From: Aggregatibacter aphrophilus ATCC 33389
Lineage (GTDB): Bacteria > Pseudomonadota > Gammaproteobacteria > Enterobacterales > Pasteurellaceae
NCBI RefSeq assembly: GCF_900636915.1
Contig: NZ_LR134327.1
Span: 186,001 to 250,000 of the forward strand
Reading direction: 5' to 3'
Length of the DNA stretch: 64,000 nucleotides
A program made the translations under genes and the position numbers. The notes under the pieces are model-generated. The model was not told the origin of the DNA and searched no databases. It saw only the letters and a list, made by a program, of their open reading frames with translations. Below are positions 50,460 to 60,166 of this stretch, piece by piece; within the stretch, counting starts at the first letter, position 1; each line of letters starts with the position of its first letter.

Positions 50460-50627
50460 CAAATCTCCCCTAACCCCTCTTTGCTAAAGAGGGGAATACA
50501 TTGGAAGATTTTAATATGGTCTCGCAAATTTAATATTGAAATATCAATAAAATGAGACATAAATGAGCCAAATAAAATTAATGGCTAAAGCCCCCCTCTT
50601 TAGCAAAGAGGGGTTAGGGGAGATTTG
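50460..50627. mobile_element. MITE-like element with 35-bp inverted repeats
   Basis: Positions 50460-50494 and 50593-50627 are perfect 35-base inverted repeats of each other. Each arm itself contains a hairpin, CCCCTCTTT-GCT-AAAGAGGGG-like. The 98-base interior has no open frame. The total length of 168 bases fits a non-autonomous miniature element or a palindromic repeat pair. It lies in the AT-rich gap between the lipoprotein gene and ilvD. No target duplication could be confirmed. Confidence 0.7.
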
Positions 50628-50701
50628 ACAGTCTTAGTTAACGAAGAAATTAATCATACACAAAAAACCTTAACGAAAATTTACTTGGAGAATATATAAC
50701 A

Positions 50702-52540
50702 ATGCCAAAACTACGCTCAGCGACCAGTACACAAGGTCGTAATATGGCGGGTGCACGTGCCTTATGGCGTGCCACAGGAATGAAAGAAAATGACTTCGGA
50801 AAACCCATTATTGCGGTAGTGAACTCCTTCACCCAATTCGTCCCGGGGCATGTGCATTTAAAAGACATGGGACAACTGGTCGCGGCGGAAATTGAAAAAG
50901 CTGGCGGCGTGGCAAAAGAATTCAACACCATTGCGGTGGATGACGGTATTGCCATGGGACATGGCGGGATGCTGTATTCCCTACCAAGCCGTGATTTGAT
51001 TGCAGACAGCGTGGAGTATATGGTAAACGCCCACTGCGCCGATGCCATGGTGTGTATTTCCAACTGTGACAAAATTACCCCGGGAATGTTGATGGCGGCA
51101 ATGCGCCTGAATATCCCGGCGATTTTTGTTTCCGGTGGCCCAATGGAAGCCGGCAAAACCAAGTTATCGGATCAACTGATTCGTTTAGACTTAGTTGATG
51201 CGATGATTGAAGCGGCGGATCCTAATGTCAGTGATGAGCGTATTGATGCTATTGAACGTAGTGCCTGCCCGACTTGTGGCTCCTGCTCAGGGATGTTCAC
51301 TGCCAACTCCATGAACTGTTTAACGGAAGCACTCGGTTTGAGTTTACCGGGCAACGGTTCTATGCTTGCCACACACGCCGACCGTAAAGAATTATTCTTA
51401 AAAGCCGGTCGCCAAATTGTGGAACTGTGCAAACGTTATTACGAACAGGACGATGAAAGCGTATTGCCTCGTTCTATCGGCACCTTTGACGCTTTTGAAA
51501 ACGCTATGAGCTTAGATATCGCCATGGGCGGTTCCAGTAACACCGTTTTACACTTACTCGCAGCGGCTCAAGAAGCGGGCGTAGATTTCAAAATGTCAGA
51601 CATCGACCGCTTATCCCGTGTTGTGCCTTGTTTGAGCAAAATTGCGCCGAACACCAACAAATACCACATGGAAGACGTACACCGTGCAGGCGGAATTATG
51701 GGCTTATTGGGCGAATTGGATCGCGCCGGTTTAATTCACCACCACACCAAAACCGTGTTGGGTATGACGTTGGAAGAACAATTAAATCAATACGATATCA
51801 TCCGTAACCAAGACGAAGCATTACACAAATTCTTCCGTGCCGGCCCGGCAGGCATTCGCACTACCCAAGCCTTCTCACAAGATTGTCGTTGGGACAGCGT
51901 GGACGATGACCGTGTAAGCGGCTGTATCCGCAACAAAGAAAATGCGATTTCTAAAGAAGGTGGCTTAGCCGTCTTGTTCGGGAACATTGCCGAAGACGGT
52001 TGTATCGTCAAAACCGCGGGCGTGGATGAGTCTATCTGGAAATTCACCGGTCGAGCCATCGTGTTTGAAAGCCAAGAAGATGCCGTTGCCGGGATTTTAG
52101 GCGGCAAAGTCAAAGAAGGTCATGTCGTCATGATTCGCTATGAAGGCCCGAAAGGCGGCCCGGGCATGCAAGAAATGCTCTATCCGACCAGCTATTTAAA
52201 ATCCATGGGCTTAGGCAAAAAATGCGCCTTGTTAACGGACGGACGTTTCTCCGGCGGCACATCCGGCTTATCCATCGGCCATGCCTCGCCTGAAGCGGCT
52301 TCCGGTGGCGCTATCGGTTTAGTACAGGATGACGACATTATCGAAATCGATATTCCGAACCGCGCGATTAACCTCAACATCAGCGATGAAGAATTAGCTA
52401 AACGCCGTACCGAGCGAGATGCCAAAGGTTGGCAACCGGCGCACCGTGAACGTGAAGTGTCTTTCGCCTTAAAAGTGTTTGGCCACTTCGCCACGTCCGC
52501 AGATAAAGGCGCCGTGCGTGATAAAAGTCTATTAAAATAA
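50702..52540 (+). CDS. ilvD: Dihydroxyacid dehydratase
   Basis: Fe-S enzyme that dehydrates dihydroxyacids to the 2-ketoacids of valine and isoleucine. The 612-residue product has cluster-ligand cysteines in [11 protein letters not shown] and [17 protein letters not shown], and the C-terminal [22 protein letters not shown] precedes the ATG. It is the main gene between the insertion region and ilvA. Confidence 0.98.
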   Translation: MPKLRSATSTQGRNMAGARALWRATGMKENDFGKPIIAVVNSFTQFVPGHVHLKDMGQLVAAEIEKAGGVAKEFNTIAVDDGIAMGHGGMLYSLPSRDLIADSVEYMVNAHCADAMVCISNCDKITPGMLMAAMRLNIPAIFVSGGPMEAGKTKLSDQLIRLDLVDAMIEAADPNVSDERIDAIERSACPTCGSCSGMFTANSMNCLTEALGLSLPGNGSMLATHADRKELFLKAGRQIVELCKRYYEQDDESVLPRSIGTFDAFENAMSLDIAMGGSSNTVLHLLAAAQEAGVDFKMSDIDRLSRVVPCLSKIAPNTNKYHMEDVHRAGGIMGLLGELDRAGLIHHHTKTVLGMTLEEQLNQYDIIRNQDEALHKFFRAGPAGIRTTQAFSQDCRWDSVDDDRVSGCIRNKENAISKEGGLAVLFGNIAEDGCIVKTAGVDESIWKFTGRAIVFESQEDAVAGILGGKVKEGHVVMIRYEGPKGGPGMQEMLYPTSYLKSMGLGKKCALLTDGRFSGGTSGLSIGHASPEAASGGAIGLVQDDDIIEIDIPNRAINLNISDEELAKRRTERDAKGWQPAHREREVSFALKVFGHFATSADKGAVRDKSLLK

Positions 52541-52548
52541 AAATTGTC

Positions 52549-52610
52549 GGGACAGGCTTTATGCCTGTCCTTATCAATATCGAACAGGGACAGGTATAAA
52601 ACCTGTCCCT
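52549..52610. repeat. Two related hairpins between ilvD and ilvA
   Basis: GGACAGG-CTTTATG-CCTGTCC at 52549-52570 and AGGGACAGG-TATAAAA-CCTGTCCCT at 52586-52610 share the same core. No clear T run follows. A similar pair with GGAC/GTCC cores lies before groEL. An uptake core lies just after, at 52627-52635. Confidence 0.7.
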
Positions 52611-52753
52611 ACAACAAAATTCAATAAAGTGCGGTCATTTTTCTGAGTGTTTTTTTAATGGTTAGAAAAATAACCGCGCTTACAAGATGGGATTTCTCCC
52701 ACCGTTTAACATGAATGAATAACCTGGTGGGCCAAATCCCGCCTTACGATACT

Positions 52754-54295
52754 ATGAAAAATCTACTTACAAACCCACAACCGAGCCAAAGTGATTATAT
52801 TAACGCCATCGTCAAACTGGGCTCCCGTGTTTATGAAGCGGCGACGGTCACGCCGTTACAAAAAATGGGCAAATTATCCGACCGTCTGCATAACCATATT
52901 TGGATTAAGCGTGAAGACCGCCAGCCGGTTAACAGCTTCAAGCTACGTGGCGCCTATGCCATGATCTCCACCCTGTCTGATGAACAAAAGCACGCCGGTG
53001 TGATCGCAGCGTCGGCAGGTAACCATGCACAAGGTGTGGCATTATCGGCAAAACAACTCGGCTTAAAAGCTCTTATCGTGATGCCACAAAACACCCCAAG
53101 CATTAAAGTGGATGCGGTGCGTGGTTTTGGTGGTGAAGTGTTATTGCACGGCGCCAATTTCGATGAAGCCAAGGCCAAAGCCATTCAGCTTGCAAAAGAA
53201 AAAAACATGACGTTTATTCCGCCCTTCGACCATCCGTTAGTGATTGCGGGCCAAGGCACGCTGGCTATGGAAATGTTACAACAAGTGGCGGATTTGGATT
53301 ATGTCTTCGTGCAAGTCGGCGGTGGCGGTTTGGCGGCCGGTGTGGCAATTTTACTCAAACAATTTATGCCGGAAATTAAAGTCATCGGCGTGGAATCCAA
53401 AGATTCTGCCTGCCTAACTGTCGCATTAGAAAAAGGCGAACCGACGGATTTAGCACACGTTGGCTTATTCGCCGACGGCGTAGCGGTAAAACGTATCGGT
53501 GATGAAACTTTCCGCCTGTGCCAACGCTATTTAGACGACACGGTGTTAGTGGACAGCGATGAAGTGTGCGCTGCCATGAAGGACCTGTTTGAAAATGTCC
53601 GCGCGGTGTCAGAGCCCTCAGGTGCATTAGGCTTAGCCGGTCTGAAAAAATACGTCAAACAACACAACATTCAAGGCAAAAACATGGCAGCGATTTTGTC
53701 CGGCGCCAACTTGAATTTCCACACCCTTCGCTATGTGTCCGAACGTTGCGAAATCGGTGAAAATCGCGAAGCTTTACTTGCCGTGACGATGCCGGAACAG
53801 CCGGGTAGCTTCTTAAAATTCGTCCACGTACTAGGCAGTCGTGCTGTAACGGAATTCAGCTACCGTTATGCTGATGACAAACACGCCTGTGTCTTCGTGG
53901 GAGTTCGCACGGCAGATGAACAGGAAAAAGCCGACATCATCGCCGATCTCACACAAAATGGCTTTGATGTGGAAGATATGTCCGACGATGATATCGCCAA
54001 AACCCACGTTCGTTATTTAATGGGTGGACGGGTTGAGAATCACGGCGAACGCCTGTACACCTTTGAATTCCCGGAACAAAAAGGCGCATTGTTGAAATTC
54101 CTTGAAACCTTAGGCGGACGCTGGAACATTTCCCTTTTCCACTACCGCGCCCACGGTGCCGACTACGGCAACATTCTCGCCGGATTCCAATTGGAGCAAG
54201 ACGATGCCGGCGAGTTTGAACACGCCTTGGAAGCCTTGGGATATGTCTATCAGGATGTGACCGACAGCAAGTCCTACCGTTATTTCTTACGTTAA
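52754..54295 (+). CDS. ilvA: Threonine deaminase (biosynthetic)
   Basis: PLP-dependent threonine dehydratase giving 2-oxobutyrate for isoleucine. The 513-residue protein has the PLP lysine in NSFKLRGAYAM (around residue 60), ASAGNHAQGVA, the GGGGLAAG phosphate loop and two ACT-like regulatory domains after about residue 325. The frame is open from 52715, but family N-termini begin MKNLLTNPQ-like, so 52754 is preferred. It closes the ilv group, and a terminator follows. Confidence 0.96.
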   Translation: MKNLLTNPQPSQSDYINAIVKLGSRVYEAATVTPLQKMGKLSDRLHNHIWIKREDRQPVNSFKLRGAYAMISTLSDEQKHAGVIAASAGNHAQGVALSAKQLGLKALIVMPQNTPSIKVDAVRGFGGEVLLHGANFDEAKAKAIQLAKEKNMTFIPPFDHPLVIAGQGTLAMEMLQQVADLDYVFVQVGGGGLAAGVAILLKQFMPEIKVIGVESKDSACLTVALEKGEPTDLAHVGLFADGVAVKRIGDETFRLCQRYLDDTVLVDSDEVCAAMKDLFENVRAVSEPSGALGLAGLKKYVKQHNIQGKNMAAILSGANLNFHTLRYVSERCEIGENREALLAVTMPEQPGSFLKFVHVLGSRAVTEFSYRYADDKHACVFVGVRTADEQEKADIIADLTQNGFDVEDMSDDDIAKTHVRYLMGGRVENHGERLYTFEFPEQKGALLKFLETLGGRWNISLFHYRAHGADYGNILAGFQLEQDDAGEFEHALEALGYVYQDVTDSKSYRYFLR

Positions 54296-54304
54296 AAATA
54301 CAAC

Positions 54305-54347
54305 AAAAAATGACCACACTTTAGGCCGAAAAGTGCGGTCATTTTTA
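54305..54347 (+). terminator. Uptake-sequence terminator after ilvA
   Basis: AAAAAATGACCACACTT pairs with AAGTGCGGTCATTTTT. One arm has a single change from the uptake core (ACCACACTT). A T run follows. It separates ilvA from the Dar-like operon. Confidence 0.9.
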
Positions 54348-54439
54348 TTGGCATTTCGTTCAAATGCCCGAAAATGATTAAAAATACGCCGAAAATAAGA
54401 TAAAATGCAAGCTGGTTTTTATCTTGATATTTTTAATCT

Positions 54440-55357
54440 ATGCCTGAACCCCCAAAACACATTTTAGTGGTTTCTTATTCCCAAACCGGCCAGCTTAACG
54501 AATTGACAAAACACTTTCTTCAACCGTTAAAACAACAAAACGTTATCATTGAAGAATGTCAAATTCATCCGCTGAAGCCCTATGTGTTCCCGTGGAAATT
54601 TATGTCGTTCTTTAACCAATTTCCGGAATCGGTACATTTAATACCGGCACCTATTGAGCCACCAACACTTGAACGGAAAACCTATGATTTAGTTATCATT
54701 GCTTATAGCGTTTGGTTTTTATCACCTTCGCAGCCAATAACAGCATTTTTACAATCAGAACAGGCAAAAGCTCTAAAAAACACACCGGTGATCACACTTA
54801 TCGGCTGTCGCAATATGTGGTTAATGGCGCAGGAAAAAATGAAAAAAATGCTGACCGCACTTGGTGCAAACTTGATTGGCAATGTCGTGAAAACCGATCA
54901 ATCCAACGCATGGGCCAGTTTTATTACAACGCCAATGTGGCTACTGACAGGGGAAAAACAATATTTTTCATGGTTACCCGCTGCCGGTATTAGCAACGCA
55001 GACATGTTGGACATGCAGCGGTTTGGCACCCGATTAGCTCATATATTGACGAAAAATCAGCCGTTAGATAAATCACTCTTTCAGAATATGGAGGCTGTGA
55101 AAATTGATGAAAAACTCATGATGAGCGAAAAAGTTGGCCATCGTAGCTTTTATCTTTGGGGAAAATTGCTATTAAAGTGCGGTCAAATTTCACCACGTTT
55201 TCGCAAGATTGTGCTCTATTTTTATATTGTCTTTTTGATTATACTCATTCTTACTGTTGTGCCGCTTTCAGCGGTAATAAAACGCTTACTTAAACCACTA
55301 TTAAAAGAAAAATTAGCGCGTCAAAGACGCTATTTTGCCGAACCTTCAGGGGAATAA
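54440..55357 (+). CDS. darA: DarA-like dialkylresorcinol condensing enzyme
   Basis: A 305-residue protein with a flavodoxin-like N-terminus (LVVSYSQTGQLNELT), the YSVWFLSPSQPI segment and the conserved IGCRNMWLMAQEKMKK. These are hallmarks of the DarA family, which with DarB makes 2,5-dialkylresorcinols in Pseudomonas and in flexirubin pathways. A C-terminal hydrophobic segment (about residues 258-280) suggests membrane attachment. It is the first gene of the coupled 54440-61757 operon. No strong ribosome site is visible. The exact reaction here is inferred. Confidence 0.8.
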   Translation: MPEPPKHILVVSYSQTGQLNELTKHFLQPLKQQNVIIEECQIHPLKPYVFPWKFMSFFNQFPESVHLIPAPIEPPTLERKTYDLVIIAYSVWFLSPSQPITAFLQSEQAKALKNTPVITLIGCRNMWLMAQEKMKKMLTALGANLIGNVVKTDQSNAWASFITTPMWLLTGEKQYFSWLPAAGISNADMLDMQRFGTRLAHILTKNQPLDKSLFQNMEAVKIDEKLMMSEKVGHRSFYLWGKLLLKCGQISPRFRKIVLYFYIVFLIILILTVVPLSAVIKRLLKPLLKEKLARQRRYFAEPSGE

Positions 55358-55359
55358 AG

Positions 55360-56520
55360 TTGACTGTATTAACTGATGTTTATATCAATCGTGTCGGTGT
55401 TTTTCTACCGAATCAGCCCGTTGATAACGATCACATAGAGCAGGTGTTAGGCATGGCGGGTGATACGCCTTCCCGTGTGCGTAAAATGATTTTGCGCTCT
55501 AATGCCATAAAAACTCGTTATTACGCCATTGACCCGCATACCCGCGCCACTACGCACACCGGTGCAGAGCTCGCGGCAGAAGCAATCAAACACCTGATCG
55601 TGCAAGGTATGAATGTTAATGATATAAGTTGTTTGGCATGTGCTACCTCCTCTCCCGATCAAATCATGCCGGGACAAGGCGTGATGATTCATGGCTTAAT
55701 TCCTAATGCACCTCCTTACGAAGTCATCACTACCGCCGGGATTTGCGTTGCCGGTATGACTGCGATGAAACACGCCTACAATGCCATTCGCACCGGCGAA
55801 CACCAAGGCGCCGTTGCCGTAGCGTCCGAAACATCTTCCGCTATGGGACGTGGGGAATATTTTCAAGCGGAAATTAATCAGAAACAATTAGAAGACGCCA
55901 AGCCTGAAATTGGCTTTGAAAAAGATTTTCTGCGTTGGATGCTTTCTGATGGTGCAGGTGCGGTGCAACTGAGCAATCAACCTAATCCACAAGGCGTTAG
56001 CCTAAAAATTCATTGGATTGATCTCATTTCTTACGCCAACGAAATGCCCGTGTGTATGTATGCGGGGGCAGAAATTCGTGATAATCAATTCATCGGTTGG
56101 AAAAGCGTCAGCACGCAGGAACGTGAAGCTCGCAACTTAATGTCAGCCAAACAAGACGTGAAACTGCTCAATGAAAATATCGTGCATTACACGGTGGAAA
56201 AAGCACTACTACGTTTGATCGAAAAATATAACCTGAAAGCCGAAGATATTGATTACTTTTTACCACATTATTCTTCGGGCTTTTTTCGTGACAAATTGTT
56301 GGACGGGCTGAAAAATATCAATTTCGTCATTCCGCAAGAAAAATGGTTTACTAACTTGGAAACGAAAGGGAATACAGGTTCAGCATCTATCTATATTATT
56401 TTGCAAGAATTTTTAGAGAAATACCCGCTTAAAAACGGACAAAAAGTGTTGTGTTACATCCCGGAAAGCGGGCGTTTTTCCTCTTGTTTTATGCTACTCG
56501 AGGTGGTTAATGGAAATTAA
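55360..56520 (+). CDS. darB: DarB-like ketosynthase III
   Basis: A 386-residue KAS III homologue. The catalytic triad is visible: Cys in TTAGICVAGM (around residue 128), His in FLPHYSSG and Asn in TKGNTGSAS. In dialkylresorcinol pathways DarB joins two acyl units for DarA to cyclise. Translation begins at TTG at 55360, with AGGGGA just upstream, two bases after darA. No ATG is placed as well. The end overlaps the next gene by 11 bases. Confidence 0.83.
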   Translation: MTVLTDVYINRVGVFLPNQPVDNDHIEQVLGMAGDTPSRVRKMILRSNAIKTRYYAIDPHTRATTHTGAELAAEAIKHLIVQGMNVNDISCLACATSSPDQIMPGQGVMIHGLIPNAPPYEVITTAGICVAGMTAMKHAYNAIRTGEHQGAVAVASETSSAMGRGEYFQAEINQKQLEDAKPEIGFEKDFLRWMLSDGAGAVQLSNQPNPQGVSLKIHWIDLISYANEMPVCMYAGAEIRDNQFIGWKSVSTQEREARNLMSAKQDVKLLNENIVHYTVEKALLRLIEKYNLKAEDIDYFLPHYSSGFFRDKLLDGLKNINFVIPQEKWFTNLETKGNTGSASIYIILQEFLEKYPLKNGQKVLCYIPESGRFSSCFMLLEVVNGN

Positions 56521-56899
56521 CGATATCCCGCAAGACAACAGCAAAATCTTTCGTGGACAATGTAAAGTGGTCTATGCCACCAAAAACGGCAACTACCAAA
56601 CCGCTACCACTAACGGCTGGGAAACGGAAGAATTCGCTACCGAACAAGCGGTGGAAGAGCTCAACCAACTTACTAACGAAGCGTTAGACGCTGTAAAACG
56701 TGGCGAAAAGTCACCGCTCTTTTATTATATGTACCGCTACCGCTTCGACCTCATCGGTCTTTCCCAAGCCACCGGCTTTTGGCAATGGCAAATCAAACGA
56801 CACTTTAAACCAAGCGTGTTTGCCAAATTGTCGGATAAGGTATTGGGAAGATATGCGGAGGTGTTTGGAGTGTCAATTTCGACATTAAAAGATATCTAA
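56510..56899 (+). CDS. Unknown protein with HTH-like C-terminus
   Basis: A 129-residue protein I do not recognise. The N-terminal half is polar and acidic with FRGQCKVVYATKNGNYQTA. The C-terminal half (about residues 78-129) reads like a small helical DNA-binding domain: LIGLSQATGFWQWQIKRHF and YAEVFGVSISTLKDI, the latter like the last helix of an XRE/Cro HTH. It overlaps darB by 11 bases with GAGGT before its ATG, so it is certainly part of the operon. It may be a regulator or a small accessory protein. Confidence 0.7.
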   Translation: MEINDIPQDNSKIFRGQCKVVYATKNGNYQTATTNGWETEEFATEQAVEELNQLTNEALDAVKRGEKSPLFYYMYRYRFDLIGLSQATGFWQWQIKRHFKPSVFAKLSDKVLGRYAEVFGVSISTLKDI

Positions 56900-56931
56900 A
56901 TTAAAAGAATAACGGTTATATATTAATTCTT

Positions 56932-57922
56932 ATGAACAATTTCCAACATCAGCACACGGCTCACTGCGAAAGTGGTGTCATGTCTACCATGTTAAAAGCG
57001 CAAGGTGTGGATTTTAACGAAGCCATGGTTTTCGGTTTGGCCTCGGCGTTGACCTTTGTTTATATTCCGTTGGTAAAAATTAACGGATTGCCACTGATTT
57101 CTTATCGAATGCCGCCGCGATCCATTATCAAAATGGCTATCAAAGCAGTTGAAAGTTCGGTTGAAAATGCAAAAGTTTCGTTCGCCACAGGCTGGACAGC
57201 AAGCGTTAAATCAAGCACTTGCCGAAGAAAAATTGGTGGGTTTACAAACCTCTGTTTTCTGGTTGCCTTATTTCCCGCCTGAAATGCGTTTTCATTTTAA
57301 CGCGCACAATTTAATTGTGTACGGCAAAGAACAAAATGACTATTTGATTAGCGATCCCGTATTTGAAAGCGTACAACGTTGTGCCGCAGAAGATTTGCAA
57401 CGGGCCCGTTTTGCGAAGGGCGTATTAGCGCCGAAAGGGTTGATGTATTATTTTGAAAATCAACCTGACTTAACACAAATTGACTTACCAAATCTCATCC
57501 GTAAAGCCGTTTGCAAAAATGCCAAACAAATGTTGGCTCCGCTCTTTTTCGTCGGTGTAAAAGGCATTCGTACCGTTGCCAAACAAATTGAAAAACTGGC
57601 AACTCATTCTTCGGAAAAATACAAACGCTTATATCTAGGTCACATCGTGCGTATGCAAGAAGAAATCGGCACCGGCGGCGCAGGCTTCCGTTATTTATAC
57701 GCCTATTTCCTTGAACAAGCTGCCAATATCTGCCAAGAGCCTAAATATAAAAAAGCCTCCGAACACATGACGGAAATCGGCGATATGTGGCGCCAATTCG
57801 CGGGCTTATGTGTGAAACAATGTAAAAAACCAACAATGGAAGGCTATAAAACGGTGGCGGACTATTTGCGGGAAATTGCGGATAAAGAACAACTCATTTG
57901 GCAAACCTTACGTAATTTATGA
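56932..57922 (+). pseudogene. BtrH-type acyltransferase broken by a one-base frameshift
   Basis: Two frames, 56932-57282 and 57149-57922, together encode one BtrH/DUF4872 protein of about 330 residues. The first holds the putative catalytic cysteine in AHCESGVM. The second holds HFNAHNLIVYG (His) and LISDPVF (Asp). BtrH transfers an acyl group from an ACP in butirosin synthesis. Removing one A from GAAAG at 57151-57155 joins the frames as AVEVRLKMQKFRSPQAG, which suits the family. As it stands the gene is broken, unless this is a sequencing error. The stop overlaps the ABC ATPase by four bases. Confidence 0.8.
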
Positions 57923-58641
57923 TTCAAATAAACAATCTTAGCCATCACTACTCCAACGCAGAAAAGAACGCATTAAGTGCGGTCAGTTTTCGCATTGAAT
58001 CGGCTTCTACCGTAGGTCTTCTCGGTCCCAACGGGGCAGGCAAAACCACGCTGATGTCCCTGCTTGCAGGGTTACAATCCGTACAACAAGGAGAGATTTA
58101 TTTTGATGGCGTACCTTTGGCAAAATTGAACAAGAAACAACGCCATCAGATTTCCTTGGTGCCACAGGATTTTGCTTTTTATCCGTTGCTGACCGTTTGG
58201 GAAAATCTGACATTTTTTGCATCATTGTATGATATTCGAGATAAAAGCTATTTGTTGGAATTATTGACCAAAGTAGATTTAATGTCGCATAAAAACAAGC
58301 TGGCGAAGCATTTATCCGGTGGGTTAAAACGCCGTTTAAATTTTGCTATTGGCTTAATTAATCACCCCAAAGTGATTTTTCTAGATGAAATCACCGTGGG
58401 GATTGACCCTCAATCCCGTCAGTTTATTTTGGATAGCGTAGCGGCGTTGAAACAGCAAGGTGTGACAGTGATTTATACCTCTCATTATTTGCAAGAAATT
58501 GAGCAATTATGTGACAAATTAGTGCTGTTAAATGAAGGCAATCTCATTTATCAAGGCTCCGTACAAGGCATTTTAGAAGAAGAACAAAGTTTGGAACGTT
58601 TTTATTTAGCGTTTTTAAATAAGGCGGAAAACATATGTTAA
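57919..58641 (+). CDS. ABC transporter ATP-binding protein
   Basis: A 240-residue ABC ATPase with Walker A GPNGAGKTT at residues 36-44, signature LSGGLKRRL and Walker B VIFLDEIT. It powers the ABC-2 permease that follows, probably exporting the lipid product of the cluster. It is coupled to the genes on both sides through overlaps of four and seven bases. Substrate is inferred from context. Confidence 0.92.
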   Translation: MIQINNLSHHYSNAEKNALSAVSFRIESASTVGLLGPNGAGKTTLMSLLAGLQSVQQGEIYFDGVPLAKLNKKQRHQISLVPQDFAFYPLLTVWENLTFFASLYDIRDKSYLLELLTKVDLMSHKNKLAKHLSGGLKRRLNFAIGLINHPKVIFLDEITVGIDPQSRQFILDSVAALKQQGVTVIYTSHYLQEIEQLCDKLVLLNEGNLIYQGSVQGILEEEQSLERFYLAFLNKAENIC

Positions 58642-59876
58642 TTGCATCGATTATCAAAGAAATGCGCCTATTAAGCCGTGATCTGCATGGCGTTGCCGTA
58701 TTATTTATTATGCCGATTTTGTTTATGTTAATTATGTCGGCGGCCTTGAGTAACGATAATGCGTTAAGCAATCGCTCGGAAATTGTGCTATTAAGTGAAA
58801 AAAATCAGCTAAATGATGATTTCCTCACTCAACTCAAGAAAGAAAATCTTGCAGTTAAACAAGCCCCGTTGTCAGAATTAGCTCAATATCAAGCTGATTT
58901 ACAAGCAGGTAAATTTGACCTATTGGTTTTAAATCCTAATCAAAAACAGACCGCACTTTCAGAAGAACAAGCCTTGCAGCTTTGGTTAAATCCGAGCGTA
59001 GATCGCAGTTGGCTACTGGGTGTGAAAGGTGTGTTGCAAAAGCATTATTCGCAACTGCGTTTAAACGATTATTTGGCAGACAATCACATTACGTTAGAAA
59101 ATAATAAACGTAAACAAATCAAAGAAATTCAAAATAAAGTCAATAAAGATCTAGATAGCAAATTTGCGCAAATTAACGATTATCTTGCTAAAGATTTGTG
59201 GCAAGAAATTTATGTGAACCGCCATGGTAAGGAAGTCAGCAAACCTAGCTCGGTACAACATAGTGTGCCTGCATGGCTGATTTTTGGTATGTTCTTTATT
59301 ATGATTCCGCTTTCCAATGTGATGGCGATGGAACGCCAAACCAACACGCTGACTCGGTTGCGTATGGCGCGAGCTTCTGCATTGAGTTTGATTATTGCCA
59401 AGTTAATTCCTTATTTTTTGATTAACCAGTTACAATTCGTCGGCATGGTGGCGCTAGGTTATTTTGTGTTGCCTGCGCTAGATATGCCTGCGTTTACGCT
59501 TTCCGGAAATTGGTTGCCTTATTTTGTATTATCCGCTGCGGTAAGCCTTGCCGCACTAGGCTATGGTTTATTAATCAGTGTGCTGGCAAGAACTACCGAA
59601 CACGCCGTAGTGTTGGGCGGGGGCGGCATTATTATCATGGCGGCCATTGGCGGTATTATGGTGCCGGTGTATGTCATGCCGGAAATCATGCAAACTATTT
59701 CACAATTTTCACCCATGGGATGGGCATTAAGCGGTTTCCAAAATTTATTGTTAAACCAATATCACCTCAGCCAAATTCAACAACCGCTCTATTTATTAAG
59801 TGGCTTTGGTGCGATAACGTTACTTTTCGCCACATTAACTTATCAACGACAATTAACCAAACAAGCGAGATTCTAA
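58635..59876 (+). CDS. ABC-2 type permease
   Basis: A 413-residue ABC-2 permease. It has one N-terminal membrane segment, a large extracytoplasmic region (about residues 30-215) and five or six helices after residue 215, including FFIMIPLSNVMAMERQTNT. This layout fits exporters of lipids or secondary metabolites. It overlaps the ATPase gene by seven bases and the ACP gene by one. Confidence 0.88.
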   Translation: MLIASIIKEMRLLSRDLHGVAVLFIMPILFMLIMSAALSNDNALSNRSEIVLLSEKNQLNDDFLTQLKKENLAVKQAPLSELAQYQADLQAGKFDLLVLNPNQKQTALSEEQALQLWLNPSVDRSWLLGVKGVLQKHYSQLRLNDYLADNHITLENNKRKQIKEIQNKVNKDLDSKFAQINDYLAKDLWQEIYVNRHGKEVSKPSSVQHSVPAWLIFGMFFIMIPLSNVMAMERQTNTLTRLRMARASALSLIIAKLIPYFLINQLQFVGMVALGYFVLPALDMPAFTLSGNWLPYFVLSAAVSLAALGYGLLISVLARTTEHAVVLGGGGIIIMAAIGGIMVPVYVMPEIMQTISQFSPMGWALSGFQNLLLNQYHLSQIQQPLYLLSGFGAITLLFATLTYQRQLTKQARF

Positions 59877-60166
59877 TGGCTTATATTTTTACACTGGAAG
59901 CACCGACACTCGAACTGGAACTCAAAAAGCTTATCGTTCAAGAAACGGAAAAAGACGAACTTGATCCTGCAGAAATCATCGATGACGAATGGCTATTTGG
60001 CGAGCAAAGTCGCATCCAATTGGATTCGCTAGATGCTTTACAAGTTGTTGTTGCACTACAGGCTCATTTTGGCGTGCGATTACAGGGGGATCGTATGGTG
60101 CGTAAGCATATGATGAATGTACGTGATCTTGCTGCCTTTATTCGTGAACAACATAGCAAAATCTAA
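59876..60166 (+). CDS. Acyl carrier protein of the Dar-like cluster
   Basis: A 96-residue acyl carrier protein. RIQLDSLDALQVV carries the phosphopantetheine serine near residue 51. It would hold the acyl chain for the ketosynthase pair and the BtrH-like transferase. It starts inside the stop codon of the permease gene and ends on the start codon of the ketosynthase (TAATG), indicating strong coupling. A longer frame in the same phase from 59510 is an artefact of the overlap with the permease. Confidence 0.88.
   Translation: MAYIFTLEAPTLELELKKLIVQETEKDELDPAEIIDDEWLFGEQSRIQLDSLDALQVVVALQAHFGVRLQGDRMVRKHMMNVRDLAAFIREQHSKI

Noticed and set aside
57145..57160. Programmed frameshift in the BtrH-like gene
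   Set aside because: There is no slippery heptamer or clear downstream structure; a simple indel explains the break better.
59510..59875. Upstream extension of the ACP frame
   Set aside because: It overlaps the permease gene in another frame; the ATG at 59876 gives a normal ACP coupled to the permease stop.
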